Below, in pieces: positions 1-11,640 of a stretch of DNA of 64,000 nt. The stretch covers positions 136,614,200-136,678,199 of the forward strand of contig CM045770.1 of NCBI GenBank assembly GCA_025200525.1, read 5' to 3'. The stretch is from Camellia lanceoleosa (lineage: Eukaryota; Streptophyta; Magnoliopsida; Ericales; Theaceae). The position numbers were made by a program, and so were the translations under genes. Below the pieces are notes generated by a model. It made no database searches. It saw nothing but the letters and a program-made list of their open reading frames with translations, and was not told where the DNA came from. How positions within the stretch are numbered: position 1 is the first letter of the stretch; each line of letters starts with the position of its first letter.

Positions 1-540
1 GCCACCACCCACCCACCCACCCACCCACCACACCACCCACCATCATCCGCCACCGCCACCGCCACCACCACCACCACCACCCCCACCTACTCGCTACCAC
101 CCACTACCGGCCACCGTCACCCACCCACCTACCTACCCACCATCACCACCCACCCACCACCCGCCGCTACCACCACCACGACCCACTCGCTACCACCCAC
201 CACCCACCACATACTCCACTCACCTACTACCACCACCCGCCACCTACTCGCCATTACCCGCCATCCACCATCCGCCACCCACCGCCACCATCACCACCAC
301 CAACTCGCTACCACCCACTACCTGCCACAGTCACCCACCCACCCACCATCACCACCCACCACCCACCCGCCACTACCACCACCACCACCCATTCGCTACC
401 ACCCACCACCTGCTACCGTCATCCACCCAGCCACCACCACCACCCACTCGCCACCACTCGCCACCACCAGCTACCCACCATCCACCGTCACCACTTTCCA
501 CCACCGTCTTCCGCCGCCATTTGCCACCACTTGCCATTTC
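1..540. repeat. C-rich CCACC/CCACCAC simple repeat
   Basis: About 540 bases are made almost only of C, A and T, with degenerate CCACC, CCACCAC and CTACCACC units and very little G. Any frame read through it gives only Pro/His/Thr-rich strings broken by stops, so I do not call a gene. The strong C bias on one strand is the only notable property. The repeat probably continues to the left of the window. Confidence 0.9.
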
Positions 541-589
541 TTAATTTTTTTTTATATTTTTAAAATTTTTTAAATATTTTTTCAATTAC

Positions 590-705
590 CAAACGCGTTT
601 GTAGTTTATGTTTTTCTAAAAATAAACAAAAAATAAACAAAAACCAGTTTATAAAATTTTTGTAAATATAAACTGAAAACGTAAACATTACCAAACACAC
701 CCGAA
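590..705. mobile_element. Small AT-rich fold-back element (MITE-like)
   Basis: The left arm, beginning near GCGTTTGTAGTTTATG, pairs imperfectly with the right arm, whose reverse complement reads GTGTTTGGTAATGTTTACG. The interior is AT-rich and there is no ORF. A short fold-back of this kind fits a MITE, but no clear target duplication could be set, so class and ends are uncertain. The following 400 bases (to about 1100) are AT-rich with a doubled ATTTAAGTCACATCAT near 814-847 and hold nothing else that I recognise. Confidence 0.35.
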
Positions 706-1106
706 GCAATGAGAAATGTCAGACAAGCAAACTTCCGGAATATATTATTTGTCGCTTAGGATAAGTTTGGCATTTTTTGAAAAAATTAAAAAATTAAAAA
801 GTTATTATCATATTTAAGTCACATCATCTTATTTAAGTCACATCATTTCTCTATTACATCACTTTAAACTCAACCCATATTTTATAAAAAATCAAAAAGT
901 ACATTTATTTAAAATATCCCAAACAACTTTTTAATATAAATTTTTTTTTCTTTTACAAAATTTACTTTTAATAATCAGTACATTTTGTTTGATTGATGGT
1001 GGACATACGTTGACTTTTAAGCAATTTCCAAAAAAAACGTTTGGATGGAATTTGTGCCATTATTTTCCCATTCGAAAGGAAAAAATACATTTTACTTTTT
1101 TAGATA

Positions 1107-1460
1107 AACTATCAAAAAAGTCTTAATAGTTAAATTTAATTATCATCAAATTCCATTGAAAATAAATTATAATAATTCGTTATTAAAAATAATTTTTTGT
1201 GATATTTTTTACATATGTTACTAAAATTTGACAATTATGAATTTTTTTATCACGATTTTTATAAATTGTTGTTAAAAATTACAATTAATGACTTTTTGTG
1301 AATAATTTTTCAAACTGTCGTTGAAAATTAAAAATTAGTGACGTTTTCTGATGATGATTTTCTTAAGTTGTCGTTAAAACATACAATTAGTGACATTTTT
1401 TATAACAAAATTTTTTAAATTATCACTGAAAATTAAAAATTAGTGACTTTTTTAATAGTG
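1107..1460. mobile_element. Short non-autonomous CACTA-like element
   Basis: The right end reads ...TTTTTTAATAGTG, the reverse complement of CACTATTAAAAAA, a CACTA-type terminus. The left end has a related but diverged ACTATCAAAAAAGTC. The interior has four or five spaced copies of a roughly 65-70-base unit built on TTAGTGACNTTTTT and GTCGTTAAAA, which matches the subterminal repeats of CACTA elements. There is no coding sequence. A matching 3-bp target duplication was not found, so the left boundary is tentative. Confidence 0.5.
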
Positions 1461-1839
1461 TTTGATGAAAAACGCCATTAATTCTCACAGGACCTATTGA
1501 ACAATAAGTCTACTTATTATGACTTACACGTAAGTCCCTTAATTTTTTTTTTCCTATCGCTAAGAATAGAGCGAGGATTTTATCCTAAGGAGCCAAAATA
1601 TTATGTACAAAAAATTAAAGAAATATCGTGAATTATATTTACATTTTTAGACCCAAATTTTCAATATGGTAAAATATATCGAGATAAGAAATTAAAATAA
1701 ACAAATAGAATTATTTTGTTTTTAAATATATATAGCCACTTAGTACTCAATGTTACCTTTTATCGCTGAATTCATCTATTTTGTATTAGTGTTTTAGTGT
1801 GTAGAGGTCGAGTGAGTTGGGTTGGGGCACTGGGGTTAT

Positions 1840-2030
1840 TCGTGAATGTTCGGGGGTGGTTCAATGACATACAAAATTCAGCCACAAGTTTAACCGTTTT
1901 CAAAAAATATTTTACATGCCAAACACCGAAAAAAGATAAAGGTTAAAAAAAATATTGTAAAACTTTTACATGGAAAATATTTTTAAAAGGTAAAATATTT
2001 TGTGACGAAACAAACGAGGCCTAAGTTATT
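1840..2030. repeat. Dispersed-repeat remnant, possible DNA-transposon end
   Basis: The run of repeated AAAATATTTTACATG and AAAATATTTTGTGACG words ending in GAAACAAACGAGGCC looks like the terminal part of a non-autonomous DNA transposon. A matching opposite end was not found, so the class is unassigned. Confidence 0.25.
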
Positions 2031-3925
2031 TTTGATCGGTTACGGTGTAAAAAATGTTTTTTAACTATACAATTCTAATGGTTCACATGTAATTTTGACA
2101 CAATCAATTTGTATATCAATTTTAGCCATTGGATCTACTCATCAAAAAGTCTCTTATGCTCGTGATTTAGTTTTGTTGATGTGACAAAAATGACTTTGCC
2201 AGACTTTCATGTTAAATTTTGTACAAGATTTGATTTTATATTTTTCAGCAAGGCATTTAACACACCAATTGGAGAAATACTTGTAAGATGACTAGCCAAA
2301 GAAATGAATCACTATTGAAAAATGATCTTTGAGTTGTATAGGAAAAAAATAATTTTGGCAAGCTTTATCACTATAACATTGGAATTGCTCTTACTGAGAT
2401 TTGAAAAGATCAGCAAAATGCCAGAAATGAACTTTAAATAAAGTTAGGTAACATAAATTAATTTCTTTCTAAAGGTAAACATATGATCTAGAAAGGGGGT
2501 GCTATTGAAAACAAAGTTGGAACTAAACTTGCAACAACTCCTGAATTGGTGAGTCAGTATGGTTCCAGCTAGCTAGGCACATGCTTAGAATGCCAGACTG
2601 ACTTGTTACTCACAAAGGCCTGTAAAGGTAAAAGTCTGTGAACCAAAAATTAAAAACAAAAATTCAAAAAGAGATTCAGAATTTCAATTTGACGGTGTAG
2701 ATTTAATCTTCTTGTTGTGGTTCCACTCAATAAATAATTTTTAGCCATAAATTTTATTTTATTTTTATAGTTTTATATTTTTGAGTTTAGACCCCCTGAC
2801 CTCTAAAAGTCACCATGTGGATTGACACAGTTGTGCAAAGTTTGAGGTTGGCAATTTTTACTTATGTAGTAGTAGTTGTGTAGTAAAGAGATTTTGACTT
2901 GAGAGATGTGGAAGGGTAGGGGACCATGCTGATCTGTTTTAGTTTAGAGGGTGGTTGGGACCATTGTAACCTCATTTTAGAGGGTCTTTGCTTATTTTTG
3001 GAATGAACAACTATCATACATTGCTCCATTTGTTTTTGACATAAATTTGGCCTCTGGCATAATTAGACGCGGAGTCAGAAATCTTCTTTTAAAGTGCCGA
3101 AATTAAGGTATGCGATACATTTTACATATGCGAACCGTGAGACGGGTCAAGTTTAAGAGGATTAGATAATTATCGAAATATAAATTAATATAAGGTAATT
3201 AGCTTAATCAAAAACTATAAGAGACCAGTCTAAATTTAAACATGTAATCCACTTCTCATAAATCTATGGTCTTATTTGACGCAATTTATTAGGACTATTT
3301 ATAGTTATTTTAAAGCAATATAATATTAACAAAAGAAGACCAAGCACATTTTCAAATTTAATAAAATGATGGTCTCTCTCTGGGTATGTTTTATGAGGCA
3401 AAAAGGATTTTTGATGGTGTAAGTAAAGAAAGCTTAGTTAAGTGGTTTTAAGAAGAAACAAGGTTTAAAATGCTCTTTTTATTGGAGGATCATGCTTAGA
3501 TTAGGGTGCTTCTAAATGCACGTCAATTCATGTTTAAAAAAAAAAAAAATGCACGTCAATAATTTTGTTGGATTCTCCAATTTGTTAGACGTCAATTGAA
3601 ATTTATCTTTCTTTGAATGCCTCAAATAATACCCATTATATCTTTCAAAACCCTAAACAACTAGTTTGGACATCCCACATAGCAAGTATCTATCACCATT
3701 CTGTATCTATCAATGATCACACTCCACCCCCACAAAGCTATCATCTTCATCGCAACCCACCTTAGCTTTCATTCATCTCATTGCAACTGGAAAAAGACAC
3801 TATCCATCGTTGTTCCGTATTTATCTAGATTTGTCATCCATTCCATGAGTTGTTTTTCTTTGTCATAATATTAGCGTATTAGCATTGTTAAAGTAAATTG
3901 TTTGATTGTCGTTTTAGTAATGTAG
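2031..3925. other. AT-rich intergenic stretch with no recognised element
   Basis: I see no long ORF, no LTR or TIR ends and no tRNA-like sequence here. There are short A-tracts (for example near 3536-3549, followed by an ATGCACGTCAAT word that also occurs just before the tract). It is either old decayed repeat or unannotated intergenic sequence. Confidence 0.5.
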
Positions 3926-4084
3926 AATAATAGTTTGATGAATGAAATTCTCAGTTGTTTTGTTTGACACTTAACTGCCGAACAATTACATTTTTTTTAG
4001 CACTAGACTATTGAACAATTACATTTTGTTTGGCACTGGACTTCCAGACAAAACATAATTGTCCGATTTTATAAATTTGAAACT

Positions 4085-4480
4085 TCAATTGATGGAGAAG
4101 AGATGTTTCTTTATGTATGTCAGGTTTTGCAGACATGTAACTATTTGTCTAGATATGTAATTTGGATAACATTGTTTTATGGGTAAATTACGCAGATAGT
4201 TCTTATAGTTTGTTCGTTGTGTCATTTTGGTTCCTTTATTGTCAATTCGCTTGATTTTGTCCTTTACTTTTGAAAACATAAATTGTTCGGCTTTATAAAT
4301 TTTGAACAAAGTCCAATTAATGGAGAAGAGATGTTTCTTTATGTATGTTAGGTTTTGTGGACATGTATGACATTGTTTTAAGGGCAAATTACACAGATAG
4401 ACCTTGTAGTTTGTCTCTTGTGTCATTTTGGTCCCTTTATTTTCAATTCGCTTGATTTTGTCCTTTAATTTTGAATTTTG
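4085..4480. repeat. Two-copy direct repeat, period about 229 bp
   Basis: The word TGGAGAAGAGATGTTTC starts one copy at 4091 and the next at 4320. Both copies continue into GGTAAATTAC/GGCAAATTAC...GTGTCATTTTGGTYCCTTTATT. The apparent reading frame across it on the minus strand is only the repeat read through twice. An inverted third copy lies at about 7985-8115, so these are probably the long terminal arms of a decayed DNA transposon interrupted by the LTR at 4549-6648. Confidence 0.65.
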
Positions 4481-4743
4481 TCTAAGTGTGGTCCAACAAA
4501 AAAAAGTTGGTTAGAATTTATAACATAAATTACACACGTAGATTGCATGTCACCCGTTATAGCGATTCTGGTTTAGACCCGACCCAATTATTACTTTGGA
4601 TCTAGGATTCCTTGTCTTGATGGTTGTTCATATCGTTTTTTGTCGCTTTCCTTGTTGAGTTTGGTTTTAAGAGTGTCTTGGTTGTGTTTGAAATAGGTTA
4701 GGAGTTATTTTTTTCAAAACTGTTGCTGCCCAAGTTTTGGCTT

Positions 4744-5035
4744 GTTCGCTCGAGTGAACTTTCTTGTGCTCGAGCAAACTTTGAGAACTTCCAATACTTT
4801 TACAGGTCTGCAAAACTACTGGAAGTATAACATTCTTTACTCAAGCGGTCTTGGTGCGAGCAGTCTTTGTTGCACTCGATCAGTTTTTTGGAACTCTCAG
4901 TGTTTTTACAGGCCTACAAAAGTATTGAGAAGGTGGTGTTCTTTGCTCTAGTGGTACCTTGTTCGCTCAAGTGGTCTCTCTTTTTGTCTCTGGTCGCTCG
5001 AGCGGTGTTTTGGTCGTTTGAGTGGTCTGCGCCTA
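4744..5035 (+). promoter_or_regulatory. Array of about 8 CTCGAG-type palindromes in LTR A
   Basis: Variants of CGCTCGAGCG recur: TCGCTCGAGTG (near 4746), GTGCTCGAGCA (4766), ACTCAAGCGG (4838), ACTCGATCAG, CTCTAGTGG, CGCTCAAGTGG, CGCTCGAGCGG and CGTTTGAGTGG. They lie 110-400 bases upstream of the LTR's TATA-like box. Their place suggests U3 regulatory sites; no binding factor is known to me. Confidence 0.55.
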
Positions 5036-5145
5036 TATCAGTCCGTAAAAATCACTTTTTGAGTCATTTTTTTCATACATCTCTTTCTCTAAACATTTTA
5101 AAACCCTAAATCTAGACCGTCTCTCTCTAAAACTCATCTTCAACC

Positions 5146-5155
5146 TATAAATACT
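5146..5155 (+). promoter_or_regulatory. TATA-like box of LTR A
   Basis: TATAAATACT follows CAACC and a CT-rich leader, about 600 bases into the LTR and downstream of the palindrome array. This is the layout expected of a U3-R border in a plant LTR. Confidence 0.5.
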
Positions 5156-6648
5156 CTCAATCTATTGATCTTTATACCCTAGTCCCTTTGTTAAAAACTA
5201 GAGCTCACCTAGAGCTTCATTCTAATAAGAGCAAAGTTGGTTTTCGGCTTCGTCGACGTTTCTCCATTCTCTCTCTTGTCTTCTAGCTTTGAGGTAGGGA
5301 TTTCTCTACACTTTAGTATGATTTTTAACTTAGTTATTTATCTTTTCAAAGAAATCACAAGATTTGGGGATTTTGATAAAAATATAAGGTTTTGGTTTTG
5401 AAATCAAAAGAGGGGTTTTCAAATGGATCCATGAAAATGGTTGTAGAATTGTAAATGTGGTTGAGTTATGGCAAAATGATGTATTTTTATCGTTGGAATT
5501 GATTTATAAAGAAGAGGGGATTTTGCCCTAAAATGTGAATATTTGATTTTGTAAAGAGGAAATGAAATTAATGTAAGATTTTATGGAATTGGAATGATGA
5601 TGATGATGATGGTGATGGAGTTGGATATGTATTTTTGCTCCCATCTTGAGATTTGGAAAGTATATCTTTATTGAAAATTATCTGTCAGTTTAGAAATATC
5701 TGTTTTGGACTATTGATGATAGCTATGATTGTTGTAGAAATTGCATGAGAATTAGGCGAATTGAAACTAATTTCTCATCTAAATACATTGAGCATTGTTA
5801 CATATTTAACATATTGAAAATGCACTTTGTCTTGAGAAAAATGAGTGAATACCTTGGTGAATCTAGGTTGGAGTGTAGTTGTGGGATTATGTTGGCCTGT
5901 GTGTCCTTAGTGAAAGTCCAAAAAACCACGTGGATGGGTGCCAAACCTTTCGGTTAATACCGGTAAAATGGCAATTGGTAATGCTTGTAGCCTACTTGCA
6001 ACCATGTCCTAAAGATTCCTAATGTTGTATCCATTGACCTGTTTTCTATTAAAAAAGAAATAATTTCATGAACTGTGACATAAACTTGGCATTGCATGGT
6101 TTTAGAAAGAGATATAAAATATTTTGGCACGAGCATTGCATATGCATTCACCTTATATCTTTGTTAAGATCCATACACTGTGTTAGAGTATCTCTACTGG
6201 GCTTTGGCTCACCCTATATGGAAAATCGTTTTTAGGTACTAATGATATACCTCCGCCAAGGCCGTAGCTTGGGAGGACTTGCAGCCAAGAGCTTTTTTTG
6301 TTACTGTTGTAATTATTTTGTACAAGCCTAGGGCTTTATTTGTATGGAGCTTCAAGCTCACTTTTGTTGTAATCAAGCATCGTCTTGGAAAGTTGTAGCC
6401 AATAGGGCATTACTTTATCTATTTAGCTTTTACTGTGTATTGCTTACTTGTGGCACATGCTATAGATTCAGGGTTAGGACTTATGAATGTATAGTTACAT
6501 GTGCCATCTTTTATAAAGTTGGATCATATAAATGTCAAGTAATCATATTCAGATAGGTACTGTTAATGGATAATTATCATGAGATGCTATTATTGTCATT
6601 TAATAATTGTAATAGGATGGATTATGGTTATATTTTTGAGGCGTTACA

Positions 6649-7276
6649 CCCTTTGTAAAGTGCAAAATAGACATTTTACTCTATCTCATCATCTCCATCT
6701 CCATCTTCATCTACCACACTTCTTCTGCAACAAACAAACTACAATCTTCGATGACGTTATCGTTGCCAGAACCAATAGCCACTATAACCTTTCAAATTCC
6801 ACCACCTCCTTTCTTCGTCCCCCTTTCCCTGTCGCCGCCAACACTGTTCATAACTGACACCACCATTGCAACCACAGTGAAATCAAAAACAAAAATCAAT
6901 CTTTCAAGCATCAATCTTTCAAGCATCAGTTGCTTAGATCCGTTAGCCAAAAAAATAAAAAGAACTGTGAATCAGCTGTTGACTTCCTCCACCTTGCCCC
7001 TCTTCAAGCCTTCTACCCTTTACTTTCCTTTCTCTAGCCCCTTACGCCGCCTTACTCCTTCTATCTAATCTTCGATGCAGCCTCTTTCCGAATTTTCCTT
7101 CCTCTGAAATTTCCTTCCACGTCTCTCCCAACTTTTGATGTCGCTTCACTCTTCCGCCCCAACCTCTGACGTGGTCTTTCTGCGTTCCCATTAACTTTTG
7201 ATGTCGCTTCATGCCTCCACCCCAATGTCCAACGCGTCTTTTACCTCTTTCACGATCTTCAATGGTGGCTCCCACT
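6649..7276. other. Pyrimidine-rich non-coding stretch
   Basis: The sequence is rich in CATCTCCATCT, CCACCTCC and CTTCC words. It has two small internal duplications: CAATCTTTCAAGCATCA repeated near 6897-6928, and ACTTTTGATGTCGCTTCA at 7132 and 7195. The short proline-rich frames here follow from composition and carry no domain. Confidence 0.45.
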
Positions 7277-7747
7277 TTGGGGTGTAAAATCGGCTCTCCA
7301 ACTTGAGATCCACTCGAAGCCCGCTCGTAGCCCGACTAGGCTCGAACAGGCTTGAGCCTTGCCTAGCCTATGACCCTAAGCCTGGGCCATATGTTTTAGG
7401 TCCCGACCCAGCCCAAAGCTCAGTCCGATTCGCCAAGGCAGAAGCACGACCCACCGGCCCCCTCAAGGCCCGGTCGACCTAACCTACTTGGGGCCCAATG
7501 TCATTTTCAAGCTATTTTGGTGGAAAAAAATATAAAATAAATAATAAATGGACAGGTCTACCCCAGGCTCAACCCGCTAGCCCGCTCTAGTCCTAATTAC
7601 CCTTTGGGCTTGGGCTTAGGCCTAGGTTTAGATTTTGCATGAGTGGGTCGGCCCAACTTGACCTGATTTTTTATAGGAGCCCACTAGGCCCGACGACGGT
7701 CCAACCTGAGCTCGAATGGGCCAAGTCGGGCCATTTTTACATCCCTA
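7277..7747. mobile_element. hAT-type MITE with terminal repeats and 8-bp target duplication
   Basis: The left end TTGGGGTGTAAAATCGG matches the reverse complement of the right end, TAGGGATGTAAAAATGG. The flanks are CTCCCACT (7269-7276) and CTCCCACA (7748-7755), an 8-bp duplication with one mismatch, as expected for hAT insertion. The 471-bp interior is GC-rich with many GCCCGA, GGCCC and AGCCC words and codes for nothing recognisable. Movement would need a transposase supplied in trans. Confidence 0.8.
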
Positions 7748-7811
7748 CTCCCACACCCTTCTTAATCTCTGATGTTGTCGCCCTCTATTTCTTTAAACCC
7801 TCCATGATGCC

Positions 7812-7836
7812 TTCTCTCTCTCTCTCTCTCTCTCTG
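7812..7836. repeat. (CT)n microsatellite
   Basis: An uninterrupted CT run of about 24 bases, just downstream of the hAT-type MITE. Confidence 0.9.
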
Positions 7837-7984
7837 ACCCCCTCTCTCCCCTGTTTATGTACACCTATTATATTGTTTTAAGTGAGTGAACTCATAATAA
7901 TGGGATTTGGGCAAATGGACCATTTTGCCCTTCAAAACACATCATGTGCGATTCATATGCATTTTTCCTTTAAAAATATTAGCG

Positions 7985-8115
7985 ATGGTTATTGATTGGA
8001 CCAAATTGGAATAAAACTCAAAATGTAAGGTCAAATTGAGCAAATTAAAAATAAAATGACCAAAATGACACAAGAGACAAAGTATAAGGACTATCGATGT
8101 AATTTACCATTGTTT
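7985..8115 (-). repeat. Inverted copy of the 4183-4480 repeat
   Basis: Read on the minus strand it gives GGTAAATTACATCGATAGTCC...CTCTTGTGTCATTTTGGTC, matching the units at 4183 and 4380. With those it forms inverted arms about 3.5 kb apart, or about 1.4 kb apart once LTR A is discounted, plausibly the ends of an old DNA transposon. Confidence 0.5.
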
Positions 8116-8965
8116 TAATATTTTTATGGATGTTTTGTTGCAATTGATGGAACATATGGTAGCAATGCAATTGACAAAAACGGTGGAAATGCCACAAAAT
8201 ATATTGTCAAACTATTCTAATTTGTTCGGATAGAAGTTACCAAACTAATATAATATGTTCGGATGTATAATATTAGACAAATTTGCTTTGCTTGGTATTG
8301 GAATTTTGAATAATGTTTGTATAAACAAACTCCAAACATGCTAAAACTGAACAAAATACGTACTTTCTCCATCATAAACTATTTATGAACTTCTATTTCA
8401 TTGTCAATTACTAACTTTAATATGTAATACAGTGATACAATGACAGAATGAAAGGAAGTAGGGTTGAGTGTTAAAATGTAAGGTGAAAAGAGGAAGAGAG
8501 TAAGAGCATATAGAAAAAGAAGAGAAGAGAGGTAGTGTAGTGTTTTAGATTATGAAATGAGGTGTTTAAAGATGCTTCAATTTGCACATTTTACAACTTC
8601 AAATACTTTTTGGTCATTTGGAATAGGCGCATAATAGTATTAAAAAAAATCATTAAGCTATGGCATACAACCAGACTTTTGGAGAGTATTTAGAGCCAAA
8701 CCTTAGATTATTAGTTTTCATTTAATTAATGTTTTAAGAGCCAAAGAGGCAACATAGTAGCAAGAATGGTAGCACCTTTAAATCCATAGCGGATGAAAGG
8801 AAAATATATATATATATATATATCAAAATGTAACCTGAAAATGAAGCCAATTGTAAATATTCAAATTTTGTATGGTGTAGGACATATTTTCAAGGTACCT
8901 GTTGGCGTTGTGACTTTTTTGAGTCTAAGGCCCGTTTTCCACATCGACTCACTTTAACTAACAAA
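8116..8965. other. AT-rich stretch with no recognised element
   Basis: No ORF or element end could be supported. A short (AT)n run lies at about 8804-8822, and the right end grades into the LTR fragment that follows. Confidence 0.45.
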
Positions 8966-9931
8966 GAGTTGCCATTTAATTTTTAAAAGAAAATTAAGAA
9001 ACCTTTAACAATGAAAACTAAGTTAAGGACCAGTCCATCACAACCAAGAAAATTCTGGATTAACAATCCATGGCCTTGAACACAAACTAAAATAAACAAT
9101 ATTCATAAAAATAATCAAAACAAACAATATGTCACAAAAGCATTTAATTTGGATTATTTAAGAGTAATGCAACAAAGACACGCATATGATAAAGAGATAA
9201 AGGACTTACCTGGATATCCACTTCTAGCGTCTTACATGCAAAGACATAAATAAACATGATCCTAGCATACACTAAACACACAAAATATGATCTTAGGCCC
9301 AGTTTGAGGCTACTAAATGATGCTTATGCAAGAAAAGGAAAAGAACAAGTAAAAAAGCAAAAAAATATACTAAAACTACATGATGATTCAAATCGAGCTA
9401 TGCATGCTTATTATATGATTAAATGAGGCCTAGAACATGTTGACTTAACAAAGTAAAGAAAACATGTAAGAGAGAAGCGAGAAAGTAAATGAAGCTAAGA
9501 GACTACATGATGTTATGATGATTAATATCTTAGCATGCTTGAATACTAAAATAAAAGATTAAAAGGTACTAAAATATAAGGAATGGAAGAGTTTTACTTG
9601 CTGGTTTATTCAAACCGAAGAAATGCGAAGAATAATGCAAGGAAAGCCAGTTTTCTTGCTTGCAAGCCTCCCTCAATCTTAGTTTTTGAGTTAGGGTCCA
9701 AGTTCTTCAAGCCTTGGAGTATTTTCAATAATTTAGAGCTACTTAGGGTGGGTATTTTTCGTAGTCAAGGCAATAGAGGGAGAGAAGGGGAGTGTTTGAC
9801 TCTCAAATGCTCACAAAATGGTTCAAAATCTTAACCCTTTGAAAAGGAGGGGGAGGGGCTCATTTTATAGGCAATAGGGAAGATTTGGAACCCTTTTAGG
9901 GTTTCATTGCTTCTCCATTGCCACCTGTCAC
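8966..9931 (-). mobile_element. Minus-strand LTR fragment (family beginning TGTARACACC)
   Basis: Its reverse complement matches the 3' part of the plus-strand LTR at 13266-14870: AAGTGGCAACTCTTT-like and GGTAAGTC-like segments align in order. A minus-strand TATA-like box (CTATAAAATG, about 9863-9872) precedes a pyrimidine-rich leader. At 9931 it abuts internal sequence of another copy, so its 5' end is truncated. No coding sequence is present, so its class is not fixed; a Tat/Ogre-type gypsy element is possible but unproven. Confidence 0.5.
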
Positions 9932-11640
9932 ATGCTCAGGGGGTATTCGAGTGCGTTAAACAATTTGGACCCTCGATATCTGCGATCTAGTCTCATGAGT
10001 GAAATGTCAAATATAAATGAGAGTCCAAATTTGGAAAGTTTTACAAAAATTCATTTTATTGGGAACATATTTGCCAGAAATGGATTGCATCATCAGATCT
10101 TAAAGTTGCCACCTAATATTTTTTAAAAATTAGGAAATTCGTGATTCATGCGAAGGCCACTATTAGTCGTAATTGAGGATGCTTGGCTTTGAACCTTAGG
10201 TATGAGGAGGGAATGTCATTAATTGAGCACCCCCGCCCACCCGATCAAAAAATCGACCTCTACTAAGTCATGATATGAATTTTATTAACTTTATATGTTA
10301 ATGTTATGATTTATTCAATAAATCCTAAAATTTTTTATGTGAAGCAAAACAAGTATAGATTGTGTCCTTTATTTTGGAACAGTTTAATTTTATTATTTTG
10401 AAAATGTTTTGAATAGTGTACAAAACACAAAACACAAAAAAAAAAAAATTGATTTTTACAAACATGAAAATCAATTTTATTCCAAATTAAACAACACAAC
10501 ATTCATCCACCGGCATGCATAGAGTTATATCAAATCAGAAAATAGTCTCATGGTAGAATACTAAACATAGTAACAAAAAACACACACAAGTGGAATGCTA
10601 AAGCACAAAAACCTTACATATTTACTGACATCCTACAAACAACTGCAAAATAAAGTTAGGAAATATGCATGATCTTATAGACAATATCCTAATGCAATAC
10701 ATACACAAAATGCGACTAGAGATTTGGTTACTAAAACATGACATATGAGTCATCTCAAGACATGAGGTAACGTACAAAATCACATAAGAATTAATAAAAT
10801 TTCACAAGTGCAAATGAGTCGAATCTAAATGCATGAAATATAGATACAAAGCATGGATATGATGAAAAATAAAATATGATGCTATGTACAAAATATGGAA
10901 AGCCAGTAAAAGAATGGGATAGAAAGAAGTGGGGTGGGAAATTATTACAACACTTTGAATTTTATAAATCCGAATAAAGGAGGGGAGAAATAAAAATATT
11001 ACAACAAAATGAAATCCTCACAATTCTCTCTAACTAAAATAAAAGAAAAACAGGAGCTTTAGGGGGCCTTAGAGACCGTCGGAGACTGTTCTGCTCATCG
11101 CCGGAAGGCTGCTTTGTTCTCTCCCTGAAGAAGTTGGCTAGCCGGCTAGCCAAAAAGTGAGTTGGCCGGCCAAAATGGCCAGCCAACCAATAGAATGGCC
11201 GGTCGGCCAATCTGGTCAGGGCAAAAACTCTATTTTGTTCAAATACCAAAAAAACAAATGAAAAATATGCAAGTGGTTCAACTAACCACTTCTAGTTAGC
11301 TTACAATAGGTTTATAACATGAAATTGAAGTAAGAAAAGCAATATAAGAAAGGAAATGCAAGAAAGTAAAACAAAATGAAAAGTGTGCAAAATTCACCTT
11401 CCAATAAAGGATTTGATTTCTAAACTTTCTTTTGATTACTCTCAAGTTTAGGAAGTGTGTTCTCAATTCTTAATTCAAAAATTAGAAATTCTTATTGAAA
11501 TGGAGTTTCTGGCTTGTTTAACAATGTGTGTAGGGGGGGGAGTTGTTCTAACTCTTTGTTTTTCTCCCTTTTCGACAACACTCACTCTCTTTTAATCAAA
11601 GCTACTTGAAAATATCTCTCAGAATTTCTGGGCTGGTTTT
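9932..11640 (-). mobile_element. Minus-strand LTR plus short internal leader (same family)
   Basis: 9932-10135 is the inverse of the post-LTR leader at 12385-12550 (the words around TTTAACGCGTGCAGG and TCCAAATTTGGACTCTC are shared). 10136 to about 11640 is LTR sequence, whose first part is the inverse of about 11790-12385. It carries a GGCCGGCC/GGCTAGCC palindrome group at 11100-11222 and a minus-strand TTTATAAAATTC box near 10955-10972. The right boundary is approximate. No protein is encoded. Confidence 0.5.
11100..11222 (-). promoter_or_regulatory. GGCCGGCC / GGCTAGCC palindrome cluster in LTR
   Basis: GGCTAGCCGGCTAGCC, TTGGCCGGCCAA, TGGCCAGCCA and TGGCCGGTCGGCCA occur within about 120 bases. 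They lie 130-260 bases upstream, on the minus strand, of a TATA-like box, the same relative place as the CTCGAG arrays of the gypsy LTRs. Confidence 0.45.

Larger units (their letters stand above)
4549..6648 (+). mobile_element. Gypsy-type LTR, probably solo (LTR A)
   Basis: It starts TGTCACCC... and ends ...GGCGTTACA. It is about 2.1 kb long, and its length and sequence match the reassembled minus-strand LTR at 34422-38448 and the LTR at 34939-36930. No polypurine tract lies to its left and no primer-binding site to its right, so it is a solo or fragment LTR. No target duplication was found (TTGCA on the left, CCCTT on the right). It contains a CTCGAG-type palindrome array (4744-5035) and a TATA-like box (5146-5155). 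The lineage (Tekay/Del-like chromovirus) is inferred from the related LTR at 17130-19399, which follows a gypsy integrase tail. Confidence 0.75.

Noticed and set aside
6579..7275. Pro/Ser-rich frames on both strands
   Set aside because: Pyrimidine-rich composition with small duplications; no domain, no splice pattern and no conserved start.
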